Assembly (NCBI RefSeq): GCF_001270745.1
Contig: NZ_KQ434752.1
Coordinates: forward strand, 103,125-167,124
From: Jiangella muralis
GTDB taxonomy: Bacteria; Actinomycetota; Actinomycetes; Jiangellales; Jiangellaceae
Direction: 5' to 3'
DNA: 64,000 nt
This document shows positions 54,375 to 62,770 of the stretch, piece after piece. A program made the translations under genes and the position numbers. The number at the start of each line of letters is the position of its first letter. Within the stretch, counting starts at the first letter, position 1. The notes below the pieces were generated by a model. That model had not been told where the DNA came from. It saw only the letters and a list, made by a program, of their open reading frames with translations, and made no database searches.

Positions 54375-55243
54375 GCGCCATCGCCGGACAGGACGCCATC
54401 GGCGGCGGCACCACCGCGCGCAAGCGCCGGCGGATGCCGGTCAGCGTGCTGCTGGCCGCGATCTTCGCCGTGCTGGTGGTCGGCCTCGCGATCTTCGGGC
54501 CGCTGCTGGCGCCGCACGACCCCGCCGCGCAGTCGCTGCAGACCGGCGTCATCGGCCCGACGAGCGACCACCTGCTCGGCACCGACCACCTCGGCCGCGA
54601 CATCCTCTCCCGGGTGATGGCCGGGGCCCGCGACGCCGTCATCGGCCCGGCCATCATCGCGATCTCGGCGACGGTGATCAGCCTCGTCTTCGGCATCATC
54701 GCCGGCTACCGCGGCGGCGTCGTCGAGGCGGTCGTGCTGCGCGTCGGCGACCTCATGTACGCGGTGCCGGCCATCCTCGTGTCGATCGTCGTGATCGGCG
54801 TGCTCGGCGGCGGCTACTACCTCGCCGTCGCGGTGCTGGTGCTGCTCTCCGTCCCGGCCGACACCCGGGTGGTGCGGGCGGCGGTGCTGTCCGAGCGGCA
54901 TCTCCCCTACATCGAGGCGGGCCAGACGCTCGGGCTGTCGCGCTGGCGGATCATGACGGTGCACATCCTGCCCAACGTCATGCCGACGGCGGTGGCGATC
55001 GCGCTGCTGGAGTTCGTCTACGGCCTGATCACGCTGTCCTCGCTCTCCTTCCTGGGCCTGGGCGCCGAGGCGGGCTCGCCGGAGTGGGGCCGCATGCTGG
55101 CCGACAACCGGACGCTGCTGGCGGAGAACCCGAACGCGGCGCTCGCGCCCGCCCTGCTGATCATGGCCACCGCGGCGGCGGTGATGCTGCTCGGCGACTG
55201 GATCTACGACCGCGTCAGCGAGGAGTCGACCACCCGTGACTGA
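54371..55243 (+). CDS. dppC: DppC-type ABC transporter permease
   Basis: A 290-residue permease: N-terminal cytoplasmic tail and helix (SVLLAAIFAVLVVGLAIFGP), the DppC signature HLLGTDHLGRDILSRVMAGA (about 57-77) and the EAA loop YIEAGQTLGLSRWRIMTVHI (about 180). It forms the channel with the DppB-type subunit. The start overlaps the previous stop; the fused ATPase gene begins inside its 3' end. Confidence 0.9.
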   Translation: MSAIAGQDAIGGGTTARKRRRMPVSVLLAAIFAVLVVGLAIFGPLLAPHDPAAQSLQTGVIGPTSDHLLGTDHLGRDILSRVMAGARDAVIGPAIIAISATVISLVFGIIAGYRGGVVEAVVLRVGDLMYAVPAILVSIVVIGVLGGGYYLAVAVLVLLSVPADTRVVRAAVLSERHLPYIEAGQTLGLSRWRIMTVHILPNVMPTAVAIALLEFVYGLITLSSLSFLGLGAEAGSPEWGRMLADNRTLLAENPNAALAPALLIMATAAAVMLLGDWIYDRVSEESTTRD

Positions 55244-57086
55244 CCCCACGACGACCGCGCCGGCCCCCGGCGACCAGCTGTCCGGCGCGCCGCTGCTGGC
55301 CGTCCACGACCTCGCCATCACCCGCTGGCCCGGCGGCCCGCCGCTGGTCACCGGCCTCGATCTGGAGCTGCGGCGGGGCGAGACGATCGCCCTGGTCGGC
55401 GAGTCCGGCGCGGGCAAGTCGCTGTCCGCCCGGGCCGCGATCAAGCTCGTCCCCGCGGGCCTGCACGTCACCGGCGAGGTGCGCTTCCAGGGCGAGGACC
55501 TCAACCGCATGGACGAGGAGGCGGTCCGGGCCGTCCGCGGCGGCGGGGTGGCGATGCTGCTGCAGGATCCGTTCACCATCCTCAACCCGCTGATCCGCAC
55601 CCGCACCCACCTGATCGAGACGCTGCGCTCGTCCGGCCGGCGGCTCAGCGGCGCCGAGGCAGCCGACGAGGTCACCCGGCGGCTGGCCGAGGTGGGCATC
55701 ACCGACGCCTCGGTCGGCGACCGGTACCCGTTCGAGCTGTCCGGCGGCATGCGCCAGCGGGTCGCGCTGGCCTGCGCGCTGGCCAAGGACCCGGCGCTGC
55801 TGATCGCCGACGAGCCGACCACCGCGCTGGACGCCACCACGCAGCGCGACGTGCTGCGGCTGCTGCGCTCGGTGCAGCAGGCCCGCGGCATGGGCGTGCT
55901 GATGATCACCCACGACCTGCGGGTCGCGTTCTCCATCAGCGACCGCGTCTACGTCATGTACGCGGGCGGCGTCGTGGAGCGGGCCCGGCCGGAGGACTTC
56001 CTGGCCGCCCCCGCCCACCCGTATACCGTCGGCCTGATCCGGGCCGAGCCGCCCACCGGCTACCGCCGCGAACAGCTCGACGGCATCCCCGGCCAGGTGC
56101 CCGCGCCGGAGACCGTCAGCCATCAGTGCGCGTTCGCCGACCGCTGCTCCTGGGCGACACCGGAGTGCACGACCGCCCGGCCGCCGCTGCTCGCCGTCAC
56201 CGACGTGCACGCGAGCGCGTGCCGGCGACGTGAGGAGATCGCCGGCGAGCTGCTGGCGGACCTGCACGCCGCCTGGGAGCCGGCCACCGTGCCGGACCCG
56301 CCCGCCGGCGAGACGGTGCTGCGGGTCGCCGGCCTGCGCAAGAGCTACCAGCGGGATCGGTCGACGTGGGCCGTCGACGGCATCGACTTCACCCTCGGCA
56401 GCGGCCGCAACCTCGGCATCGTCGGCGAGTCCGGGTCCGGCAAGACGACCCTGGCCCGCTGCCTGCTCGGCCTGGAGGAGCCGACCGAAGGCTCGATCGA
56501 GCTGCTCGGCACCGACGTCAGCCGGTACCGGTCGCTCGACCGCGAGCAATTGCGCCGGGTGCGCGGGCAACTGCAGTGCGTCTTCCAGGACCCGTACTCC
56601 TCACTCAACCGCTCGCACTCGGTCGGGTTCATCCTGCGCGAGGCGCTGAGCCGCCGCTCGCCCGAGGCCGGGCCGGCGCCGTCGGTCGAGGAGCTGCTGG
56701 ACCGGGTCGGCCTGGCGGCGCGGTACGCCGGCCGCAAGCCGGTCGCGCTCTCCGGCGGCCAGCGGCAGCGGGTGGCCATCGCCCGGGCGCTGGCCATCGC
56801 GCCGAAGGTGCTGCTCTGCGACGAACCCGTCGCGGCGCTCGACGTCTCCGTCCAAGGACAGGTGTTGCAGGTGTTGCGTGAGGTCAGCGAGTCGGGCACG
56901 CAGTTGTTGTTCATCACCCACGACCTCGCGGTCGTGCGGCAGATGACCGACGACCTGGTGGTGCTCGAACGCGGGAAGATCGTCGAGTCCGGCCGCACCG
57001 AAGCGGTGCTGGACCAGCCGTCGCACCCGTACACCGCCCGCCTCGTCGGCGCCGTGCCGACCGGCGACGCCGAGTGGCTGTCGTGA
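55236..57086 (+). CDS. Fused DppD-DppF ABC transporter ATPase
   Basis: A 616-residue protein with two full ABC domains. Domain 1: Walker A GESGAGKS (about 54), signature LSGGMRQRVAL (about 168), Walker B LLIADEPTTALD. Domain 2: Walker A GESGSGKTT (about 397), signature LSGGQRQRVAI (about 506), Walker B VLLCDEPVAALD. Between them lies the Opp-type Cys motif QCAFADRCSWATPEC (about 290-305). Usually these are two genes; the fusion is common in actinomycetes. It supplies energy to the DppB/DppC pair. Confidence 0.92.
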   Translation: MTDPTTTAPAPGDQLSGAPLLAVHDLAITRWPGGPPLVTGLDLELRRGETIALVGESGAGKSLSARAAIKLVPAGLHVTGEVRFQGEDLNRMDEEAVRAVRGGGVAMLLQDPFTILNPLIRTRTHLIETLRSSGRRLSGAEAADEVTRRLAEVGITDASVGDRYPFELSGGMRQRVALACALAKDPALLIADEPTTALDATTQRDVLRLLRSVQQARGMGVLMITHDLRVAFSISDRVYVMYAGGVVERARPEDFLAAPAHPYTVGLIRAEPPTGYRREQLDGIPGQVPAPETVSHQCAFADRCSWATPECTTARPPLLAVTDVHASACRRREEIAGELLADLHAAWEPATVPDPPAGETVLRVAGLRKSYQRDRSTWAVDGIDFTLGSGRNLGIVGESGSGKTTLARCLLGLEEPTEGSIELLGTDVSRYRSLDREQLRRVRGQLQCVFQDPYSSLNRSHSVGFILREALSRRSPEAGPAPSVEELLDRVGLAARYAGRKPVALSGGQRQRVAIARALAIAPKVLLCDEPVAALDVSVQGQVLQVLREVSESGTQLLFITHDLAVVRQMTDDLVVLERGKIVESGRTEAVLDQPSHPYTARLVGAVPTGDAEWLS

Positions 57087-58069
57087 CCGCGGTGCGGTGG
57101 GCCGTCCTCGGGACCGCCCAGATCGCCGCCGGCGAGTTCCTGCCCAGCCTGCTCGCCGACGGCGGCGGCCGGGCCGAGGTGGTCGCCTCCCGGGACGAGC
57201 GGCGGGCCGCGGAGTTCGCCGCCCGCCACGGTGTCGCCCGGCACGTCGGCGGCTACCAGCAGGCGATCGACGACCCCGGCGTCGACGCGGTCTACGTCGC
57301 GCTGCCGAACGCCCTGCACGCGGAGTGGACGACGGCGGCGCTGCGGGCCGGCAAGGCGGTGCTGTGCGAGAAGCCGTTCGCCACCGACCTGCCGCAGGCG
57401 CGCGCCGTCGCCGCCGAGGCGCAGCGGTCCGCCGGGCCGGCCTGGGAGGCGTTCGCGTTCCTGTTCCACCCGCAGACCCGCCGGGTGCTGGAGCTCGTCC
57501 GGACCGGAGCGATCGGCGCCGTCCGGGAGGTGCACGGTGCCTACCACCTGGAGCTGGACACCGCCGGCGGCATCCGCGGCGACGCCGCGCTCGGCGGCGG
57601 CGCGCTGTTCGACCTCGGCGTCTACCCGCTGCGGCTGACCCGGCTGCTGCTCGGCGACGAGTTCACCGTCGTCGGCGCGGACCAGCGGCTGGCGCCGTCG
57701 GGCGTCGACCTCGCAACGGAGGCGGTCGTCGACTTCCCGGCCGGCGCGCGGCTGCACTTCGAGACCAGCTACACCCACGAGTACGCGCCGGCGGCCCGGA
57801 TCGTCGGCGACCTGGGCGAGCTGCGGATCGCCGCGCCCTACGCCACCGGCCCCGAGGACACCCTCGAGCTCGATCTCGTCGGCGAGGGCACCCGGGTCGA
57901 GCACTGGGGCAGCGACCGGCCGCTGTTCACCGACCAGCTCGCCCACATCCACGCGGCCCTCTCCGGCACCGTCGCGGCCCGGAACCGGCTCGGCGAGGAC
58001 GCCGCCGGCACGCTGGCGCTCGTCGACGCGATCCGGGCTGCCGCACCTGAGACGAAGGGACACCCGTGA
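57083..58069 (+). CDS. Gfo/Idh/MocA-family sugar oxidoreductase
   Basis: A 328-residue NAD(P)-dependent oxidoreductase: Rossmann motif WAVLGTAQIAAGEFLPSLL (about 6-24), the catalytic-region Lys in VLCEKPFATDLPQA (about 94) and ALGGGALFDLGVYPLRLTRL (about 172-190). It oxidises or reduces a sugar or inositol-like substrate. The GTG at 57083 overlaps the ATPase stop (GTGA). With the MDR dehydrogenase across the operators it may modify the sugar released by the GH3 enzyme. Confidence 0.88.
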   Translation: MTAVRWAVLGTAQIAAGEFLPSLLADGGGRAEVVASRDERRAAEFAARHGVARHVGGYQQAIDDPGVDAVYVALPNALHAEWTTAALRAGKAVLCEKPFATDLPQARAVAAEAQRSAGPAWEAFAFLFHPQTRRVLELVRTGAIGAVREVHGAYHLELDTAGGIRGDAALGGGALFDLGVYPLRLTRLLLGDEFTVVGADQRLAPSGVDLATEAVVDFPAGARLHFETSYTHEYAPAARIVGDLGELRIAAPYATGPEDTLELDLVGEGTRVEHWGSDRPLFTDQLAHIHAALSGTVAARNRLGEDAAGTLALVDAIRAAAPETKGHP

Positions 58070-59529
58070 CCACTGCGAACACCCGGCTCGACGAGGCGGA
58101 GATCCACCGGCTGGCGCTGGGCTGCATCCTGGCCAGCTGGACCGGGCCGGTACCGCCGGCCCGGATCGAGCAACTGCTCGCCGACGGTCTCGGCGGCGTC
58201 GTGCTGTTCGAGAACAACATCACCGGCGACGACGCAGCGACCCGGGCGCTGACCGACCGGCTGCGCGCCGCGGCCGGCCGGCCGATCGTCATCGCCGCCG
58301 ACGAGGAGGGCGGCGACGTCGTCCGGCTGCCCTGGACCGAGGGCTCCGGCCCCGGCCAGGCCGCGCTCGGCCACCTCGACGACGTCGAGACCACCGAGCA
58401 GGTGTACGCGAGCCTCGGCGAGCGGCTGGCCCGGTGTGGGCTGACGACCGACCTCGGCCCGGTCGCGGACGTCAACACCAACCCGGACAACCCGGTGGTC
58501 GGGCTGCGCTCGTTCGGCTCGGACAGCCAGCTGGTCGCGCGGCACGTCGAGGCCGCGGTCCGCGGGCTGCAGCGGGCCGGCATCGCCGCCGTCGTGAAGC
58601 ACTTCCCCGGGCACGGCAACACCGGCACGGACTCCCACCACGCCCTGCCGGTGATCGACTCGGACCTGGACCACCTGGACCGGGAAGAGCTGCCGCCGTT
58701 CCGCGCCGCGATCGACGCCGGGACCCGCGCGGTGATGACCGGGCACCTGTTCGTGCCGTCCGTCGACCCGGACCGGTTCGCCACCATCAGCCCCGCGCTG
58801 ACCCGGACCCTGCTGCGCGAGCGGCTCGGGTTCACCGGCACGGTCGTCAGCGACGCCATGGAGATGGGCCCGCTGGCCGGCGGCCTCGGCATCGTCGAGG
58901 GGACGGTCCAGGCGCTGATCGCCGGCACCGACGCGATCGAGCTCGGCTTCGACGAGCACGTCGACGTGCTGGCGGCGCTGCCGGGCGCCGTCTACGCCGC
59001 GGTCGCCGAGGGGCGGCTCGACCTCGGGCGGCTGCGCGACGCCGCCGCCCGGACCGCCGCCCTCGCCGTCGTCGCCCCGGACGGGTCCGTGGCGGCCGAA
59101 CACCCGCTGGTCGCGTCCGCGTCCGCGCGCAGCCTCGAGCGGCACGGCGACGTCGCGACCGAGGGCAAGCTGCTGGTCGTGGAGTGCCACAGCCCGAACA
59201 GCATCCCGACCGGCGACCTGGACTGGTCCCTGGCCGAGCCGCTGCGGGCGCGCGGCGCGGAGGTGACGCTGCTCCGGGTGCATGACGACGCCACCGCCGC
59301 GGCCGCCGTCGACGAGCTGCGCACGTCGGGCCTGTTCGCCGTCGTCGTGGTCCGGGAGCCGCAGTGGTACCCGTGGCAGCGGCAGGTGCTGCAGGCGGCC
59401 GCCGCGCGCACCCGCGTCGTCACCGTCGACACCGGCTGGCCGAGCCCGGCCTATCCCCCGGCGTCGATCCGCACCCGCGGCATCGGCCGCGGCCTGCTGG
59501 CGGCGGCCGCGGACCTGCTGGTCGGCTAG
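58066..59529 (+). CDS. nagZ: GH3 beta-N-acetylglucosaminidase (NagZ type)
   Basis: A 487-residue GH3 enzyme. The NagZ signature KHFPGHGNTGTDSHHALPVI (about 180-200) carries the Asp-His dyad that replaces the usual acid/base, and the nucleophile Asp is in VVSDAMEMGPLAGG (about 264). VIAADEEGGDVVRL (about 75) and LGPVADVNTNPDNPVVG (about 130) also fit. A second C-terminal domain (about 365-487) is retained. No signal peptide is seen, so it acts in the cytoplasm on an imported GlcNAc-containing compound. The GTG at 58066 overlaps the previous stop and follows GAAGGG. Confidence 0.9.
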   Translation: MTTANTRLDEAEIHRLALGCILASWTGPVPPARIEQLLADGLGGVVLFENNITGDDAATRALTDRLRAAAGRPIVIAADEEGGDVVRLPWTEGSGPGQAALGHLDDVETTEQVYASLGERLARCGLTTDLGPVADVNTNPDNPVVGLRSFGSDSQLVARHVEAAVRGLQRAGIAAVVKHFPGHGNTGTDSHHALPVIDSDLDHLDREELPPFRAAIDAGTRAVMTGHLFVPSVDPDRFATISPALTRTLLRERLGFTGTVVSDAMEMGPLAGGLGIVEGTVQALIAGTDAIELGFDEHVDVLAALPGAVYAAVAEGRLDLGRLRDAAARTAALAVVAPDGSVAAEHPLVASASARSLERHGDVATEGKLLVVECHSPNSIPTGDLDWSLAEPLRARGAEVTLLRVHDDATAAAAVDELRTSGLFAVVVVREPQWYPWQRQVLQAAAARTRVVTVDTGWPSPAYPPASIRTRGIGRGLLAAAADLLVG

Positions 59530-59605
59530 GACTTCATGATCTGACGGGTGGCCGCGCCGGAACCGGCGCGGCCACCTGTCGATGGGGCCGGCCGGAATCG
59601 CCGGT

Positions 59606-59611
59606 CTAGGA
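59606..59611 (+). promoter_or_regulatory. -10 element of the AraC-type gene at 59621
   Basis: TAGGAT ends nine bases before the GTG at 59621, and no ribosome site is present, so translation is probably leaderless. Confidence 0.45.
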
Positions 59612-59620
59612 TGACGCGGT

Positions 59621-60310
59621 GTGGGGCTGACCTTCACCGCTGTCGCCGGCGAACTCCCGCTGGTGCAGCGGGTGTGGTCGGCGAGTTGTCACGCCGCGAC
59701 CGGTTTCGCCTCGGCGGTCAAGGCCTCGACCATGATCTCGTTCTCGCGCAGCGGCGATCGGACGACGGTGCATCTGCACGGCCCCGAGACGATGGGCACG
59801 TCGCTGACCTGCCAGGAGGGTTGGGAGTTCTTCGGCGTCGAACTGCGGCTCGGCGCCTTTCTGCCGCTCTACCCGCCCTACGGCCTGACCGATCACAACG
59901 ACGCGCTGTTGCCGGTCCTGCCGGGCAACCGGATCCTGCTGGACAACCGGGAGTGGGAGCTGCCGACCGAGCAGAACGTCGACGTCTTCGTCAGCCGGCT
60001 GGTGCGTGCGGGCTTGTTGTTCTTCGACCCGCTCGTCGACGAGATCCGGCACGGTGAACGACCACGCGGAATGTCCGAGCGCATCGCGCAGCTCCGGTTC
60101 CGCCGGGCCGTCGGCATCTCGCAGCGCAAGGTCGTCAGCATCGTGCAGGCACGGCACGCCGCGCAGCTCCTCACGGCGGGGCGTTCGATCGCCGACGTGG
60201 TCACCGCCTCCGGCTACTACGACCATCCGCAGCTCGCGCGGGCGATGCGGTGGGCGACCGGCCACACCCCGAGCGAGTTGAGGTCCGGCATCGGCTTCCT
60301 GGCGTTGTGA
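59621..60310 (+). CDS. AraC-family regulator
   Basis: A 229-residue protein with an N-terminal cupin-like sensor (about 20-110; TTVHLHGPETMGTSLTCQEG, WEFFGVELRLGAFLP) and a short AraC-type C terminus (about 160-225; VSIVQARHAAQLLTAGRSIA, VVTASGYYDHPQLARAMRWA, TGHTPSELR). The first HTH is weak, the second clear. It precedes a DHFR-like gene and an alpha/beta hydrolase on the same strand, which may be its targets. Confidence 0.8.
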   Translation: MGLTFTAVAGELPLVQRVWSASCHAATGFASAVKASTMISFSRSGDRTTVHLHGPETMGTSLTCQEGWEFFGVELRLGAFLPLYPPYGLTDHNDALLPVLPGNRILLDNREWELPTEQNVDVFVSRLVRAGLLFFDPLVDEIRHGERPRGMSERIAQLRFRRAVGISQRKVVSIVQARHAAQLLTAGRSIADVVTASGYYDHPQLARAMRWATGHTPSELRSGIGFLAL

Positions 60311-60365
60311 CGCGGCTTCGGCTCCGTACAAGACGGACCGATCAGCCGGATGGTTCACTCCGGGC

Positions 60366-60905
60366 ATGCGAAAACTGATCGAATACGATCACCTCTCGAT
60401 CGACGGGAGGATGTCCGGCGACGCCTGGTGGGCCGGACAGCAGGACGTCGTCCCCAACGACAATCACTTCGCCTATCAGCGCCAGTTGCTGTCCTCGGCG
60501 GTCGGCCTCGTGCTCGGCCGGGTGACCTACGAGGGCTTCGTCCAGACCTGGCCGACCATGACCGGCGATGTCGCCGACACGATCAACTCGCTGCCCAAGT
60601 ACGTCGCCTCCACCACGCTGACCGAGACGACCTGGAACGCCGAGGTGCTGACCGGCGATGCGGTCGACGCGGTCGCCCAGCTCAAGGAGGCCGGCGACGG
60701 CACCTTGGTGAAGTACGGCAACGGCCCGTTCAGCCGGGCGCTGGTCGAGGCGGGCCTGCTCGACGAGCTGCATCTGAGCATCTCCCCGTTCGTCGCCGGG
60801 TCCGGTGAGTCGCTGCTGTCCGGCCTCCGCACCACTGCCATGGACCTGACGAAGGTCACCGAGCTCGGCAATGGCACGGTGGTGCTGACCTACGTACCGA
60901 GCTAG
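60366..60905 (+). CDS. RibD/DHFR-like domain protein
   Basis: A 179-residue protein of the RibD C-terminal/dihydrofolate reductase-like family: MRKLIEYDHLSIDGRMSGDA (1-20), the cofactor-site motif GLVLGRVTYEGFVQTWPTM (about 47-65), DTINSLPKYVAST (about 71) and the nucleotide-binding region LVKYGNGPFSRALVEAGLLD (about 114-133). In this family the Gly loop is usually GS or GG; here it is GN. The role is unknown; members are often stress-linked reductases, not true DHFR. Confidence 0.85.
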   Translation: MRKLIEYDHLSIDGRMSGDAWWAGQQDVVPNDNHFAYQRQLLSSAVGLVLGRVTYEGFVQTWPTMTGDVADTINSLPKYVASTTLTETTWNAEVLTGDAVDAVAQLKEAGDGTLVKYGNGPFSRALVEAGLLDELHLSISPFVAGSGESLLSGLRTTAMDLTKVTELGNGTVVLTYVPS

Positions 60906-60936
60906 CCGGACACCGACAGCGACGAGAGGGATGGAC

Positions 60937-61704
60937 ATGACTCAGGGCGCGTACGCCTCGGTGAACGGCATCGACCTCCACTACGAGATCCTCGGCGCCG
61001 ACCGGCCCGGTCCGCCGCTGATCATGCTGCATGGCGGCGCCTACACGTTCCGGCTGAGCTTCGACTCGTTGCTGCCGGAGCTGACCGCCGAGCGGAAGGT
61101 GATCGGTGTCGAGTTGCAGGGGCACGGGCACACGGCCGACAGCGACCGGCCGTTCTCCATCCGGCAGTGTGCCGACGACGTGATCGCGTTGCTCGATCAG
61201 CTCGGGATCGAGCGGGCCGACTTCTTCGGCTACAGCCTGGGCGGGCTGGTTGCCACCGAGATTGCCGTCTCGGCGCCGGAACGGATCGGCCGGCTCGTGC
61301 TGGCGGCCGCGCATTTCGGGCCGACCCGATCCAAGGGGTACTACACCGAGATCACCGCGCTGGAGTTGTCCTCGCCTCGGATGCCGACCGAGGAGGAGTC
61401 CGCGGCCATGATCCGCGCCTACGAGGAGGTGGCGCCGAACCCGGAGGACTTCTTCCGGTCCGTGGGAAAGTTCCAGCCGGCGGTGCACGACTTCGACGGG
61501 TGGACCGATGACCAGTTGGCCAAGGTGGCGATGCCGGTCCTGATCATCATCGGCGACACCGACTTCGTCCGGCTCGAGCACGCCGTCGAGATGAAGCACC
61601 TGCTGCCGAACGCGCAGCTGGCGATCCTGCCGGACACCAAGCACCTGCAGGTCATCCGGCCCGACCTGGTGCTGCCGATGGTGACCGCGTTCCTGCGGCA
61701 GTGA
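60937..61704 (+). CDS. Alpha/beta hydrolase
   Basis: A 255-residue hydrolase: oxyanion-hole motif IMLHGGAYTF (about 28), the strand GVELQGHGHTADSD (about 52), nucleophile elbow GYSLGG with the Ser near 97, acid Asp in IIIGDTDFVRLEHA (about 205) and the His in LPDTKHLQV (about 231). ATG 60937 is preferred over ATG 60931 because GAGAGGG sits six bases upstream. The substrate is unknown. Hairpin D follows its stop by five bases. Confidence 0.86.
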   Translation: MTQGAYASVNGIDLHYEILGADRPGPPLIMLHGGAYTFRLSFDSLLPELTAERKVIGVELQGHGHTADSDRPFSIRQCADDVIALLDQLGIERADFFGYSLGGLVATEIAVSAPERIGRLVLAAAHFGPTRSKGYYTEITALELSSPRMPTEEESAAMIRAYEEVAPNPEDFFRSVGKFQPAVHDFDGWTDDQLAKVAMPVLIIIGDTDFVRLEHAVEMKHLLPNAQLAILPDTKHLQVIRPDLVLPMVTAFLRQ

Positions 61705-61708
61705 CCCC

Positions 61709-61768
61709 GTCCATGATCATCAACCTTTTGGGCTGCTATGACGTCGCACAAGGTTGATGATCATGGAC
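61709..61768. terminator. Hairpin D (CATGATCATC family) between convergent genes
   Basis: Arms GTCCATGATCATCAACCTT (61709-61727) and complement (61750-61768) pair over 19 bp without mismatch, around a 22-nt loop. It lies between the stops of the hydrolase (61702-61704) and the convergent AraC gene (61770-61772), filling the gap entirely. Confidence 0.72.
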
Positions 61769-61769
61769 G

Positions 61770-62618
61770 TCATCGTCGCTGCGCCTGGCGGTAGTCCCGC
61801 GGCGACATGCCCTTCAGCTCCCGGAAGCGGCGGTTGAAGTTCGACAGGTTCACGTAGCCGCTGCTCGCCGCGACCTCGATGACCGGCGCGTTCGTGTTGG
61901 TCAGCAGCCGGCAGGCGGTCTCGACCCGCAGCTGGTTCAGGTACTCCGTCAGCGTCCGGCCCATCGCCCGCCGGAAGAACCGGCTGAACGACGTCGGCGC
62001 CATGTGCACCAGGCCGGCCACCTCGGTCAGCTCGACCCGCCGCGTGTGCACCTGCTCCAGGTGCCGGCACACCTTGTCGACCCGCTCGCGGACCGCCGGG
62101 TCTGGCGCGGAGATGTAGCCGGGCCCGGTGACCGGCACGCCGCCCGGCGCGACCGCGAGCAGGTGCAGCGCCTCCAGCAGCCGGGCCGTCTGCAGCGCCG
62201 GCGGCTGGTCCATCAAGGTCGTCAGGATGTCCCGCACCGCCGGCGACGCCGGACTGTAGATGATGCCGTGGACGGACGCCTCCAGCAGCGCCGCGATCTG
62301 GTCGAACTGCGGCAGCGCGAAGAAGTCCTGGCCGAGGAAGTCCGCGGGGAACTGCGCGCAGGCGGCCTCGGCCGGGTGGTCCGGGTCCTGCGCCGAGGTG
62401 AACGCGTGCGGCAGGTCCGGACCCAGCACCAGCAGATCGCCCGTCCGCAACGGCTCGACGGTGGTACCCACATAGCGGGTGCCACGTCCGTGGGTGATCA
62501 ACGCCAGCTCGTACGCCTGGTGGTAGTGCCAGCTGAAGTTGAACGAATCTTCGTGCAGGACAAAGGTGCTGAACGTGGTCCCATACGGAAGTCCGGGACG
62601 TTCGTGACGCGGGTTCAC
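61770..62618 (-). CDS. AraC-family regulator with cupin sensor
   Basis: A 282-residue protein: N-terminal cupin (about 15-95; FSWHYHQAYELALITHGRGT, LLVLGPDLPHAFTSAQD) and C-terminal AraC domain (about 180-280; VAGLVHMAPTSFSRFFRRAM, VIEVAASSGYVNLSNFNRRF). The layout is that of sugar-sensing AraC regulators. The GTG at 62618 is preferred; the ATG far upstream (62750) adds a low-complexity tail. It is divergent from the flavoprotein gene at 62771. Confidence 0.85.
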   Translation of the reverse strand: MNPRHERPGLPYGTTFSTFVLHEDSFNFSWHYHQAYELALITHGRGTRYVGTTVEPLRTGDLLVLGPDLPHAFTSAQDPDHPAEAACAQFPADFLGQDFFALPQFDQIAALLEASVHGIIYSPASPAVRDILTTLMDQPPALQTARLLEALHLLAVAPGGVPVTGPGYISAPDPAVRERVDKVCRHLEQVHTRRVELTEVAGLVHMAPTSFSRFFRRAMGRTLTEYLNQLRVETACRLLTNTNAPVIEVAASSGYVNLSNFNRRFRELKGMSPRDYRQAQRR

Positions 62619-62770
62619 GGCCCGACTGTACCGCCGCTTTCCCGCCCGTGGCGGGCTAACTGAGTACCGCTTTTGGGCAAGCGGTGTGTGGCCGCCGTCA
62701 CCCGTGACTGCGAGACTCTGAGGCACTGACCCGTCCGTGACCGACGTCACTCAGAGGAGCTGAGGTGCGC

